Virus record (IMG/VR): IMGVR_UViG_3300037086_000054
Location: 1 to 24,708 of that record
From: a virus
DNA: 24,708 nucleotides
Reading direction: 5' to 3' (one strand)
The notes below the pieces were generated by a model that worked only from the letters and a program-made list of their open reading frames with translations, made no database searches and was not told the DNA's origin. The translations under genes and the position numbers were made by a program. Below, one piece after another: positions 6,541 to 14,187 of the stretch; position 1 is the stretch's first letter, and the number at the start of each line of letters is the position of its first letter.

Positions 6541-8483
6541 CAACAGAAATACCCGAAACAATCCTCCTTCCGCCCATCCTCAATGAAGATGTACCTTTTT
6601 GTTCTGAGGATGAGCGGTATGCGGCACGTATTTTGCCGATACCGATGCCTTCGGTTTGGGCCGAGGAAAACTTTTATCTTGTCGAGGGCGCAGGCTATGC
6701 CGCGACAGGGCGCATTACGCTTTACCCGTGGCAGCGGGAACCGCTCAATGCTATCTACTACTACAACCGGGTAATGCTTTGTGGGCCGGTGCAGACCGGT
6801 AAATCACTCCTAGCAGAAATGATGGTCTGGTATGTGGTTTGTAATATTCCTATGCACGGCATGTTTCTTTATGCCAAAAAGGATACGGTAGAGGACGTAT
6901 TCCAAGACCGCATAGTTCCCACCATCAAGGAGGTTCCGTGCATCCGTGCGCTCTGGGACGGCAACGAGGAACATTTAACGCAGTCAAAAATCAAATTGCG
7001 CAACGTAATCCTGCGGGTTGCTTCGGCAGAGGTGCAGAGCGATATTGCCACGTTTTCAGCTGGGCTTATCTATGCGTCCGAGGTGTGCAAATACCGGACG
7101 GCACAGATAGACACCAAGAGCAATTATGACAAGATCAAGCTCCTGCGTGGAAGGCAGGAAGCGTATGGTATCATGGGAAAGAAAAAGGAAATTTTAGAAT
7201 CAAGCCCAAAATTTAAAGGCGACACGCTACACCGTGAAATGTTTACGAGTGGGGTCACAAACCTAGTTCCAAAGTTTCCGTGTCCCACTTGCGGAATGTA
7301 TCAGCAACTTTTACTTGAACAAATAAAGGAGGTGCCAAATGCCAACAAAGAAAAAGACCACGACCCGGAGCGAATCCGGCGGGACGACGCGGCGTATTAT
7401 GAGTGCGCACATTGCGGGAATACAATCCAGGAAACAAAGCGCATCGAAATCGGGGAAAGGGTTGTCTGGGCAGAAAAAGATGAAGCCGTCGAGCGTGATG
7501 GTACAATTAAAAATCAGAAACCAAAACGGACAGCAATATCTTTTCAATGGTCTCGTCTCGTCGATTACAGTTTCAAATTCTCCGAGTGCCTCGCTCGCTT
7601 TTTCGAGGCTCAGCGATCAGGAGATCCTGTTAAATTGGTATCCTTTTTAAACGAGGATATGGGTGAGTTTGGGGAAATTTATGCCGAGGAAAGATCAACG
7701 TCGTGGTTGATGTCGAAAATAGCACAACCGCCATATAAAACAGCAGACGAAACAATACCGGCCGGTGTGCTGGTTGTTTTGTGTGGCATAGACACGCAGG
7801 ACAAGGGTTTTTATTTTGTTCTGCGTGGTTTCGGTGCTGGCAAAAGCTCGTGGTTGCTTGACTGCGATTGGATACCGGCAGATATGGACAACGGCAAAGA
7901 CCCGGATGTTGTTTTTAGTGCCGTGCGGGACAGGATAACCCGCAAGAAACTCGATACGGCGGATGGGCGCTCCCTGGCTATTACTTTGGGCCTGATTGAC
8001 CGCGGTGGGCATAAGGCGGCGTTTGTAGACCACATCGCGCGTAATTTGGAGTGGTTGGTTGTTGGTATCGGGTCAACCAGGGCACTTGCCCCGCTTTGTG
8101 AGCTTGGAAAGAATGATATTTATTGGGTGAACACCGAAAACTTATCCCGTATTGTTGATAGTGATAGTCAAAGGGAAGACTGGTATTTGCCGGAAGATGT
8201 CCCCAGTGAATATTTGAATCAGTTTGTAAAACAATATGACCGGGAAGAAATGGATAGACACGGGAATAAAAAAACAAAGCGCATAAAAGGGGGAAATGAC
8301 CACATGCGCGACTGCGAAAATTATATACAGGGCTGCGTGCAGATTTGCGGATTGAATGAATCTCTATTTGATGAGGTAGCAATGGACGAATTAAAACAAC
8401 CGGAAGAATCTGCCCCACCTCCACAAGAACAAAACAATACTTTTTTAGCCGGTATCCAAGAGCGGTACCGTAGAAGGGGATGA
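6537..8483 (+). CDS. terL: Terminase large subunit, GpA family (packaging ATPase/nuclease)
   Basis: This 648-residue protein is the DNA-packaging motor and nuclease. The N-terminal ATPase has the adenine/Q-like segment ITLYPWQREPL (60-70), Walker A GPVQTGKS (83-90), and a Walker B-like strand GLIYASEV ending in E182. A zinc ribbon follows, with CPTC (C249, C252) and CAHC (C290, C293), as is usual in the GpA family. The C-terminal nuclease shows VLCGIDTQDKGFYF (D419) and GLIDRGGHKAAFVDHI (D488, D498). Length is normal for lambda gpA (641 aa). ATG 6537 overlaps terS. GpA-type terminases generally cut at cos sites, which fits the candidate site upstream. Identification is very secure. Confidence 0.95.
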   Translation: MTTEIPETILLPPILNEDVPFCSEDERYAARILPIPMPSVWAEENFYLVEGAGYAATGRITLYPWQREPLNAIYYYNRVMLCGPVQTGKSLLAEMMVWYVVCNIPMHGMFLYAKKDTVEDVFQDRIVPTIKEVPCIRALWDGNEEHLTQSKIKLRNVILRVASAEVQSDIATFSAGLIYASEVCKYRTAQIDTKSNYDKIKLLRGRQEAYGIMGKKKEILESSPKFKGDTLHREMFTSGVTNLVPKFPCPTCGMYQQLLLEQIKEVPNANKEKDHDPERIRRDDAAYYECAHCGNTIQETKRIEIGERVVWAEKDEAVERDGTIKNQKPKRTAISFQWSRLVDYSFKFSECLARFFEAQRSGDPVKLVSFLNEDMGEFGEIYAEERSTSWLMSKIAQPPYKTADETIPAGVLVVLCGIDTQDKGFYFVLRGFGAGKSSWLLDCDWIPADMDNGKDPDVVFSAVRDRITRKKLDTADGRSLAITLGLIDRGGHKAAFVDHIARNLEWLVVGIGSTRALAPLCELGKNDIYWVNTENLSRIVDSDSQREDWYLPEDVPSEYLNQFVKQYDREEMDRHGNKKTKRIKGGNDHMRDCENYIQGCVQICGLNESLFDEVAMDELKQPEESAPPPQEQNNTFLAGIQERYRRRG

Positions 8484-8484
8484 C

Positions 8485-8694
8485 ATGGGACAAGGAAACA
8501 GGCCGTTACCACCGTTATCAACAAGACCGCTGCCTGAAGCAACTGTAGCGCCCGGGAAAGAGCGCCAAACAACAAGGCGGTGCCCAATTGCGCAAGTTGA
8601 GGAAATGATAAATCAAATGGCAAAGGACGGCTGGATTTTGGCACATTACATAGTTCAGCCGCCATGCGAGGCAATCCTGGTTTTTCAAAAATAA
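8485..8694 (+). CDS. Small DUF4177-like protein
   Basis: This 69-residue protein has a Pro-rich N-terminus (residues 6-21) and a C-terminal part, VEEMINQMAKDGWILAHYIV (38-57), followed by a strand ending in LVFQK. This helix, GW, strand, strand pattern resembles DUF4177-type small proteins, which have no known biochemical role. AGAAGGGG lies directly before ATG 8485, one base after the terL stop, so translation is credible. It is the last gene before the promoter and hairpin at 8705-8835 and does not correspond to a lambda gene. Confidence 0.7.
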   Translation: MGQGNRPLPPLSTRPLPEATVAPGKERQTTRRCPIAQVEEMINQMAKDGWILAHYIVQPPCEAILVFQK

Positions 8695-8704
8695 AAAATA
8701 ATTG

Positions 8705-8733
8705 TTGACATTAATACCCGAAATAGGTATATT
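8705..8733 (+). promoter_or_regulatory. Strong sigma70-type promoter inside the late operon
   Basis: A perfect TTGACA (8705-8710) is followed by 17 nt and TATATT (8728-8733), which makes it the best promoter match in the window. It lies in the gap after the DUF4177-like gene. Expected start of transcription is near 8740, about 40 nt before a long hairpin with T8. It can therefore drive either a short RNA or, with read-through, gpW, portal and capsid. Confidence 0.65.
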
Positions 8734-8739
8734 ATACAC

Positions 8740-8835
8740 AGATAAGGTTTTTTGCCCGAATAGTATTTGCTCTTTATAGAACCGAACAATGGATAATCAC
8801 GACTTGTCGTGGTTGCCTGTTGTCCGGTTTTTTTT
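8740..8835 (+). ncRNA. Candidate ~95-nt phage small RNA or attenuator leader
   Basis: The segment between the promoter at 8705-8733 and the terminator ending at 8835 has no credible ORF. Its 5' part (about 8740-8778) appears unstructured, and its 3' part is a single long stem-loop (8778-8831) with T8. This is the classic organisation of a stand-alone bacterial small RNA. The alternative is a leader whose terminator is overcome by antitermination to express the head genes. No known RNA family is recognised by eye, and 5'/3' ends are estimates. Confidence 0.45.
8779..8835 (+). terminator. Long intrinsic-terminator-like hairpin before gpW
   Basis: The outer stem pairs AACCGAACAA (8780-8789) with TTGTCCGGTT (8820-8829), with one A-C mismatch. 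A GG/CC pair and an inner stem follow, AATCACGA (8795-8802) with TCGTGGTT (8807-8814), closed by a CTTG loop and containing one G-U. Eight T (8828-8835) follow immediately. The hairpin ends 5 nt before the GGGGG ribosome site of gpW (8840-8844), so termination or folding here would affect expression of the head genes. Confidence 0.65.
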
Positions 8836-8849
8836 ATTTGGGGGCACGA

Positions 8850-9053
8850 ATGGCAATCACAGACGCAGAACTCGACGCAATAGATGATGCCGCAACCACA
8901 AACGCTGGCCGTGGTGCTAACGACGTATCCATAGGCGACCGGCGCGTCACCTATGCCGACCCGCTCAAGTTGCTTGAGGCGAAAAGGGCGTTGACAAATG
9001 AGGAGGAAGGCGGTGTTTTTCACCCGACCTTCATACAAAAGGGGTACTTTTAA
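8850..9053 (+). CDS. W: Head-tail joining protein, lambda gpW-like
   Basis: This 67-residue protein lies between terL and portal, exactly where lambda has W (68 aa). The pattern is an N-terminal helix, then DVSIGDRRVTYADPLKLLEAKRAL (given in part: IGDRRVTYADPLKLL), comparable with the gpW hairpin and following helix (DGRRVEFTATSVSDLKKYI in lambda). gpW plugs the portal channel after packaging and permits tail attachment. ATG 8850 is chosen because GGGGG (8840-8844) precedes it; the upstream in-frame TTG 8820 lies within the terminator hairpin. Its stop overlaps the portal start (TAATG). Confidence 0.8.
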   Translation: MAITDAELDAIDDAATTNAGRGANDVSIGDRRVTYADPLKLLEAKRALTNEEEGGVFHPTFIQKGYF

Positions 9054-10588
9054 TGCTCGGAATTGACAAATTACGTCAATTTTGGTTCGATTTCAGCCAA
9101 TACCGCAAGGGCGTTTTACCCAATAATAGGCATTTTCAGGAGCATTTTTCCCGGGAATTGGACGTTTTGACAAAGCGTTACTACCCCGCGGCAGACCTCG
9201 GAGCAATCCGAGCCGACTGGAACCCCTCAATTTTGGTTGACCAGAACATTCTCAGGCTTGAATATAGGCGTATTTTTGCCCGCGCAAAGCGAGCCTATGA
9301 CTGTGATCCGTTTGCCAAAGGTGCCGTAAGCGTGTTACAATCGCAAATCGTTGGAACAGGTATATCTCCGCGCTCAAAGCCTGTTGACAAAGACGGAAAC
9401 GTTGATGACAACATGGGTAAACTGCTAGACCGTTATTTTGAGCGGTTCGCGGATGAGTGTTTCAGGCCGGAGCATGATACGTTTTACGACATGCAGTCAA
9501 AAATGATAGCTAACTGTGCATATTCGGGCGGTTTGTTTTTAAACATGACCCCATCGAAAAAGAAATCACTTCTTCCATTCGCTTTTCAGACAATAGATCA
9601 ATCGTACATAGATTTTTCACACGACAATTTCGCCTTCCCTCAGAATCCATTTGTCTGTAACGGCGTTGAAGTAAATAACTTCTCTGAACCGCAACGATAC
9701 TACATGCAAGATCTTGTGAACTGGGCGTTCTTTGATTTACCAGCATCTAATGTAATTCACTGCTTTGATAAACTCCACGCAAACCAATACATCGGCATTC
9801 CCTGGCTCGCGCCGGTTCTCACGACACTATGGGATTTGAACCAATTGATGGAAGATAAAATAATTGGCTCACGAATGGCGGCGGCAATCGCCCTTTGGAT
9901 TGGAGAGTCAAACCCTTTTCCTAATAAAAACTCAAAAAATACCGACGGCAATGTTCCCTGGGCACCCGGCTCAGTATTTAAAGGAAAAACAAAACCAGAA
10001 GTAGTGCAGTCGGTTGATAATCTAAAAGACAGTTTTGCAATTCTTATTGAAATTTATTTACGCTCAATTGCAACGGGTATGCGGATTTCCTACCAGGAAC
10101 TTACCACCGATACGCAAGCGTCGGCGTTTTCTGCGTCTCGCACAGTAACAACCGACAGGCGCAGATACTACAGAAAAAAACAGGGCTTTATTGTTAAGCA
10201 ATACGGCAGACCAATTTATTACAACTTTGTAAAATGGTGTTTTCTTACCGGTTTAATTCCGGGAAAATCAATAACTGATTTTGTCGCCAATTCGTGGGGA
10301 TATACTCAGGCAATATGGACACCAGATAAATGGGATTGGGTAGATCCGCTCAAAGACATACAGGCGGCAATCGCGGAAAAGGATGCTGGCTGGTTGTCGG
10401 ACGAAAGTTATTGTGAGAGAACTGGCCAAAGTAAAGACGTACTATACCAAGAGTTGAAAGACGAAAAAGACGAACGGAAAAAACTAGGGATTGAGATTCA
10501 GCCCCTAGTGGCGGTTAAGCCGAAAACATTAACTGGCGATTTGGAAGAAAACCAACAAGAGGAAGGTGGTAACAATGCCAAAAAGTAA
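9053..10588 (+). CDS. Portal protein, lambda gpB family
   Basis: This 511-residue protein would form the dodecameric ring at the unique capsid vertex through which DNA enters and leaves. Family landmarks are AKGAVSVLQSQIVGTGISPR in the N-terminal third, the AFQTIDQSYID-type wing, SNVIHCFDKLHANQYIGIPW in the middle, and a C-terminal stretch with SAFSASRTVTTDRRRYYRKK, then GRPIYYNFVKW and FLTGLIPG, which matches the clip/stem end of Phage_portal_2 proteins. Length is close to lambda gpB (533 aa). GGGG precedes ATG 9053 by about 7 nt. The C-terminal tail is charged and Glu/Asn-rich. Its end overlaps the protease-capsid gene. Very secure. Confidence 0.95.
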   Translation: MLGIDKLRQFWFDFSQYRKGVLPNNRHFQEHFSRELDVLTKRYYPAADLGAIRADWNPSILVDQNILRLEYRRIFARAKRAYDCDPFAKGAVSVLQSQIVGTGISPRSKPVDKDGNVDDNMGKLLDRYFERFADECFRPEHDTFYDMQSKMIANCAYSGGLFLNMTPSKKKSLLPFAFQTIDQSYIDFSHDNFAFPQNPFVCNGVEVNNFSEPQRYYMQDLVNWAFFDLPASNVIHCFDKLHANQYIGIPWLAPVLTTLWDLNQLMEDKIIGSRMAAAIALWIGESNPFPNKNSKNTDGNVPWAPGSVFKGKTKPEVVQSVDNLKDSFAILIEIYLRSIATGMRISYQELTTDTQASAFSASRTVTTDRRRYYRKKQGFIVKQYGRPIYYNFVKWCFLTGLIPGKSITDFVANSWGYTQAIWTPDKWDWVDPLKDIQAAIAEKDAGWLSDESYCERTGQSKDVLYQELKDEKDERKKLGIEIQPLVAVKPKTLTGDLEENQQEEGGNNAKK

Positions 10589-12653
10589 AGACCAAGATGA
10601 ATACATTGTAAGCAAATTACCGGAAGGTTTTGCTTCCCGCGCTTTCACGCCTGCGAGTTATGACGAAAAAGCAAGGTGTGTGCGTGCTACGGTTTGGAGC
10701 GAAGACCCGGTGCGCGTTTATGACGGAGCAACCGATCAAATAATCATGGAAGTTCTCAGGGCGGATGGTTGTCAATTGCCGACTCGTGGACAGCTTCCAC
10801 TCCTCGACAATCACAACCGGTGGAACGGTAGCGGATCGGTGCGCGGCTCTGTGCGTGACTTAGTTCAACAGGCCGACGGCTCAATGCAGGGGAATGTATA
10901 CTTTTCGTCAACCGCCGAGCCTGAAAACACGCTTGCGCGCGAGGGACATCTTACTGATCTTTCGACAGGATACCAGACTTTTAATCGTACCGAAGGAACA
11001 GTATGGATACCAGATGGTCAACGCGCAACCGTAAACGGAAAGGAATATATAAACAACCACGGTATGCCAATGGCGATTAGAACCATGTGGAAACCGTTTG
11101 AAATTTCGACAACGCCAATAGGCGCGGATGAAAGGTGTTCATTCCGCGAATCATCCACAATAAAAAAAGGAGAGAGGAACATGCCTGAAGAAAAAAAGCC
11201 GGTGGAAACACCAGCACAGGCTCCCGCGCCGGAAAGCATCGACGTGGTAGCCATTCGTACAGCCGCAGCGAAAGAGGCTGGCGAGGCTGAGCGTGGCCGC
11301 ATCCTGAATATCAGGTCGGCAGCGGGCGAGCTGAAAATACCTGACACGTTTTACGATCCGCTCATTACATCGGGCGTAACGGAAACGGAAGCAATCAGGA
11401 AAATGACGGTAGAGGCGCAGCGACTTATGCAGGTTGCCCCCGTGCAGAAGCCGGACATCCAAAGCGGCAAAGATGAAACGGAAAATCGGCGCGAGGGTAT
11501 GCTTAATGGCATTCTTCTCCGCACCAATTATCCGTTTGAAAATGCCGAAACGCGGAAGAAAATTTCTGCGGATGTCGCCAAGTCCGATTTTAATGGCATG
11601 ACTGGTCCCCAAGCACTTGCAAAAAAGTGTTTGGAAAATGCTGGCGTGCGGGGTGCCACATACATGGATAATGTGGAAGTGGCGAAGCAGATTCTTTCGC
11701 TGTCATCCCGCGCCGTGGCGCAGGGCACTGGCGATTTTCCGTACATTCTTGCCGCAGCCGCCAACAAGTTCCTGATGCTCGGATACAACGAGCAGAACGT
11801 AACGTGGGACAAGTGGGTGGGCCGTCAGCCGCTCAACGATTTCAAACAGAACAAGCTGGTGAATATCAGCCTGTTCTCGGATGTTGATCTTGTTAAAGAA
11901 GGCGAGTCGTTCTCATGGGGAAAACAGGCTGACAAGGGCGAATACGCAACGCTGTACAAATATGGGAAGGCGTTTCTGCTTTCCTACGAGGCTATTGTCA
12001 ACGACGACAAATATGCCTTCTCGCGTATTCCTAGGAACATGGCCGGTGCCATGAACCGCAAGCAGAACCGTACAACATACGACTATCTGTATGGTGCAAC
12101 CGGTGTCGGCCCCGCTATGAACGAGGACAGCCTGTATATGTTCGACGCGACCGCAACAACCGGTCACGCAAACCTTTTGACAGGTGCCGTTCCGTCTATT
12201 GCTGCGCTCAATCTCATGCGGAAGGCGTTAAGGAAGATCAAACTTCCTGCCCCCGACAAGACGAGCAAAACGCAATATTCCAACGCCCCGATCAAGTACA
12301 TCATCACCGGAACCACATACGAGACATCGCTCCAGCAGCTCTTGATGTCCCCCGGCGATCCTGCGCTGACCAACGCCGCAATTATCAACCCGTTCCAGGG
12401 TTCATTTACCCCCGTAATTGATCCTGTCCTGGACGAATACGATACCAACGCGGCTCCGTTGTGGTACGTAGCGACGGACCCGAACATTGTGCAGCATATT
12501 GCAATGTTCACGCTCGCCGGCGAAGAGGCCCCGCAGCTTCGCAGCGAGCCGAGCGAAATTGGCATGGCACGCGGCATAGCATGGGAACTCATGTTCTCGT
12601 TCTGTGTTGCGGCCGAAGATTGGCGCGGAATGGTGAAAAATCCTGGACATTAA
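10575..12653 (+). CDS. Prohead protease–major capsid protein fusion
   Basis: This 692-residue protein combines maturation protease and shell protein. The N-terminal 200 residues match the U35/HK97-type prohead protease: PLLDNHN (H80) and HLTDLSTGYQTF (S130) as the catalytic His and Ser, with KPFEISTTPIGAD (173-185) as the following conserved strand. Residues about 195-330 are a charged, Ala/Glu-rich region suited to a scaffold or delta domain. Residues about 380-692 form a HK97-fold major capsid protein (NKFLMLGYNEQNVTWDKW, IPRNMAGAMNRKQNRTTYDY, C-terminal RGIAWELMFSFC). Such single-chain fusions are known in phages. ATG 10575 has AGGAAGG 8 nt upstream; GTG 10566 is less likely. An internal ribosome site near 11170 could also give capsid alone. 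Confidence 0.92.
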   Translation: MPKSKDQDEYIVSKLPEGFASRAFTPASYDEKARCVRATVWSEDPVRVYDGATDQIIMEVLRADGCQLPTRGQLPLLDNHNRWNGSGSVRGSVRDLVQQADGSMQGNVYFSSTAEPENTLAREGHLTDLSTGYQTFNRTEGTVWIPDGQRATVNGKEYINNHGMPMAIRTMWKPFEISTTPIGADERCSFRESSTIKKGERNMPEEKKPVETPAQAPAPESIDVVAIRTAAAKEAGEAERGRILNIRSAAGELKIPDTFYDPLITSGVTETEAIRKMTVEAQRLMQVAPVQKPDIQSGKDETENRREGMLNGILLRTNYPFENAETRKKISADVAKSDFNGMTGPQALAKKCLENAGVRGATYMDNVEVAKQILSLSSRAVAQGTGDFPYILAAAANKFLMLGYNEQNVTWDKWVGRQPLNDFKQNKLVNISLFSDVDLVKEGESFSWGKQADKGEYATLYKYGKAFLLSYEAIVNDDKYAFSRIPRNMAGAMNRKQNRTTYDYLYGATGVGPAMNEDSLYMFDATATTGHANLLTGAVPSIAALNLMRKALRKIKLPAPDKTSKTQYSNAPIKYIITGTTYETSLQQLLMSPGDPALTNAAIINPFQGSFTPVIDPVLDEYDTNAAPLWYVATDPNIVQHIAMFTLAGEEAPQLRSEPSEIGMARGIAWELMFSFCVAAEDWRGMVKNPGH
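11168..11183 (+). promoter_or_regulatory. Internal ribosome-binding site at protease-capsid junction
   Basis: AGGAGAGAGGAACATG is an excellent Shine-Dalgarno and start codon, in frame with the fusion at residue 203 (ATG 11181). Initiation here would give a 490-residue protein without protease, beginning MPEEKKPVETPAQ. This parallels lambda C/Nu3, where an internal start makes scaffold separately from protease. It is a prediction from sequence strength and position. Confidence 0.5.
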
Positions 12654-12664
12654 TCCAGGTAATG

Positions 12665-12717
12665 AAGGGTCTTTATTGACCCCTTGAAAGCCCCCTCGCA
12701 TAGAGGGGGCATTATTT
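12665..12717 (+). terminator. Tandem hairpins after the capsid gene
   Basis: The first hairpin pairs AAGGGTC (12665-12671) with GACCCCTT (12678-12685), with one bulge. The second has a perfect 8-bp GC-rich stem, GCCCCCTC (12690-12697) and GAGGGGGC (12703-12710), followed by ATTATTT. The T tract is interrupted, so this may be a leaky terminator or an mRNA 3'-end stabiliser that sets capsid mRNA above connector mRNA. No clear promoter follows before the gene at 12748. Confidence 0.5.
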
Positions 12718-12747
12718 AAAAAACAATCAAGCAAAAGGAGAATTAAA

Positions 12748-13143
12748 ATGGCTTTAACAGTATCAAGAAGGGTGAGAGAGTTGGAGGCTACTGACGTAAT
12801 ACAGTATGTCAACAACAGCGGAAGCGCAATTGCCAACAATCAGGTTATTTTTATTGCTGGCGATAGCGGATACGGTATCGTTGCGGTTTCTCAGGAAGTT
12901 GTTGCTGCTACAGCCGGGACAATCGGCTCGGCAATTGTTAAGGGCATTGTGGAACTTCCTACAACCGCCATAGCAATCACGCAGGGCGAAATGGTGTACG
13001 CAGCTACAGCGGGCACCAGTGTGTCTCTTACAACGGCAAGCGGCTCTTATTCTATCGGTATGGCTGTCGAGACTGTCGCGTCTACTGTTGCCTATGTAAA
13101 GGTTGACCTGAACTACGGGCCGACCGCATTCAAGGTTTGGTAA
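12748..13143 (+). CDS. Capsid decoration/cement protein, DUF2190-like
   Basis: This 131-residue protein is rich in small residues and beta strands. The segment VKGIVELPTTAIAITQGEMVYAATAG (given in part: GIVELPTTAIAITQGEMVY, about 67-85) matches the DUF2190 pattern of a Gly-Val-phe-elp strand, an aITqGd turn and a vYw strand. DUF2190 proteins occur next to major capsid genes and are thought to decorate or stabilise the shell, as lambda gpD does. AAAGGAG precedes the ATG. It is separated from the capsid gene only by the tandem hairpins. Confidence 0.75.
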   Translation: MALTVSRRVRELEATDVIQYVNNSGSAIANNQVIFIAGDSGYGIVAVSQEVVAATAGTIGSAIVKGIVELPTTAIAITQGEMVYAATAGTSVSLTTASGSYSIGMAVETVASTVAYVKVDLNYGPTAFKVW

Positions 13144-13149
13144 TTTCAG

Positions 13150-13491
13150 ATGGCGCTTGATTTGATGCGTGATATGGATATGGTCTTTCTGGCTAACGGC
13201 TTTGAGGAGACCATAACTGCTACTCCCCCCACCGGAGCACCTGTTGTCATAAAGGCGCAGGTGTTCCGGGGTGGAGTAAATAATATCAATTTACTTATCA
13301 AGGGCCAGGCCGAAAGCGAAAAGAAATACGAGGTTGAAATCTATGTCTCACGTACCGACGTTCCTATTGCCAGAGTAAATCAGTATAAGTTTTTGCTCAA
13401 AAAACATTTAAGCGATGCGACGGATACGGTTTTTCTTGTTGGTGGGTTGATTCGAGAAGATGAAGGAGCCTTAAGGCTTGGACTACAATGA
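13150..13491 (+). CDS. Putative head-tail connector, lambda FII-like
   Basis: This 113-residue protein lies after the decoration protein, in the lambda FII position. It has an N-terminal helix, then beta-rich segments: PVVIKAQVFRG, YEVEIYVSRTDVP, and a final DTVFLVGGLIREDEGALRLGL. The last part resembles the closing hairpin of FII-type adaptor proteins (117 aa in lambda). Such proteins sit between the gpW/portal and the tail terminator ring. There is no strong ribosome site 6 nt after the previous stop, so coupling is likely. It overlaps the next gene as ATGA. The assignment rests mainly on order, length and fold pattern. Confidence 0.6.
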   Translation: MALDLMRDMDMVFLANGFEETITATPPTGAPVVIKAQVFRGGVNNINLLIKGQAESEKKYEVEIYVSRTDVPIARVNQYKFLLKKHLSDATDTVFLVGGLIREDEGALRLGLQ

Positions 13492-14186
13492 TAAAAAGGG
13501 AACTCTATGATCCTGGCCGCGTTCTTTTTGCGTTTCGCAAAGCTCCTCAAATTTTTGCAGAGGCTATTGATTATTGGCTCAATAAGGAGCGTGTCGCGTT
13601 TCTTGGAAAAGACATCAAAAACCGCGAAAGCACGAAAGGTATTAGGGGTAAATTGTTCCACAAACCCCTGTTTGCGGGACGAATATCAAGTATGGGAGAA
13701 GAGGGTTGGTCGCCACAAATTGTCGGGCAGTTCAAAAGTTTCAAAAAAGAAAAAGGCGGATTAAACGTATCGTTGACAATGGAGTTTGCACGTGGGCCAA
13801 TGGAACCGGCGATGCAACTTGAGGAAACGGGCGGAGATATTTCGTCCGATAAGTTCATGCCGATGCCGATGTATCGCAATCTGGCAAATATTGGGATAGC
13901 AACAAATAGGCATGGCGCATTCAAGGAAATGGCCGCAGCGGGGGAGCTTACCCCAATAAAACCGAAGGGCGATCCAGATACGCTCTTATGGTTTTACAAT
14001 AAAGGCGGATATAGGAGCTTGGCTTTTGTAGGGAAGAAAAACATACACGTCAAAAAACAATTTGATTTTCACGCTACTTGGGCGCGCCGGTTAATGAGCG
14101 TGATGCAACGAGGACAAAAGGCAGCGGATACGGCGACGCGCAAGGTTGAAAAGTTGATTGCAACCGGGGATATAAGCGGTTTGTAA
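13488..14186 (+). CDS. Putative tail completion/minor tail protein, lambda Z position
   Basis: This 232-residue protein occupies the position of lambda Z or HK97 gp10-like tail completion proteins, and its layout is compatible. There is a helical N-terminus (ALFAFRKAPQIFAEAIDYWL type), a central beta-rich part (VSLTMEFARGPMEPAMQLEE), and a C-terminal helix that includes FHATWARRLMSVMQRGQKAA. It would act at the head-tail junction during joining. The family cannot be fixed by eye. ATG 13488 overlaps the preceding stop and the gene ends 1 nt before the next ATG. Confidence 0.55.
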   Translation: MIKRELYDPGRVLFAFRKAPQIFAEAIDYWLNKERVAFLGKDIKNRESTKGIRGKLFHKPLFAGRISSMGEEGWSPQIVGQFKSFKKEKGGLNVSLTMEFARGPMEPAMQLEETGGDISSDKFMPMPMYRNLANIGIATNRHGAFKEMAAAGELTPIKPKGDPDTLLWFYNKGGYRSLAFVGKKNIHVKKQFDFHATWARRLMSVMQRGQKAADTATRKVEKLIATGDISGL

Positions 14187-14187
14187 T

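Noticed and set aside
7339-7650. 103-residue + strand ORF inside the terminase gene
   Set aside because: It is out of frame with the zinc-ribbon region, which has clear conserved residues; no independent support despite AAAGGAGGT just upstream.
7981-8493. 170-residue minus-strand ORF within the large terminase gene
   Set aside because: It is antisense to the conserved nuclease domain of the terminase and its composition is not protein-like; shadow of a well-supported gene.
8820-8849. TTG 8820 as start of gpW
   Set aside because: It lies inside the terminator stem; ATG 8850 has GGGGG in front and gives a length equal to lambda gpW.
11151-11612. 153-residue minus-strand ORF over the protease-capsid junction
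   Set aside because: It is antisense to the capsid fusion, with no domain or ribosome site.
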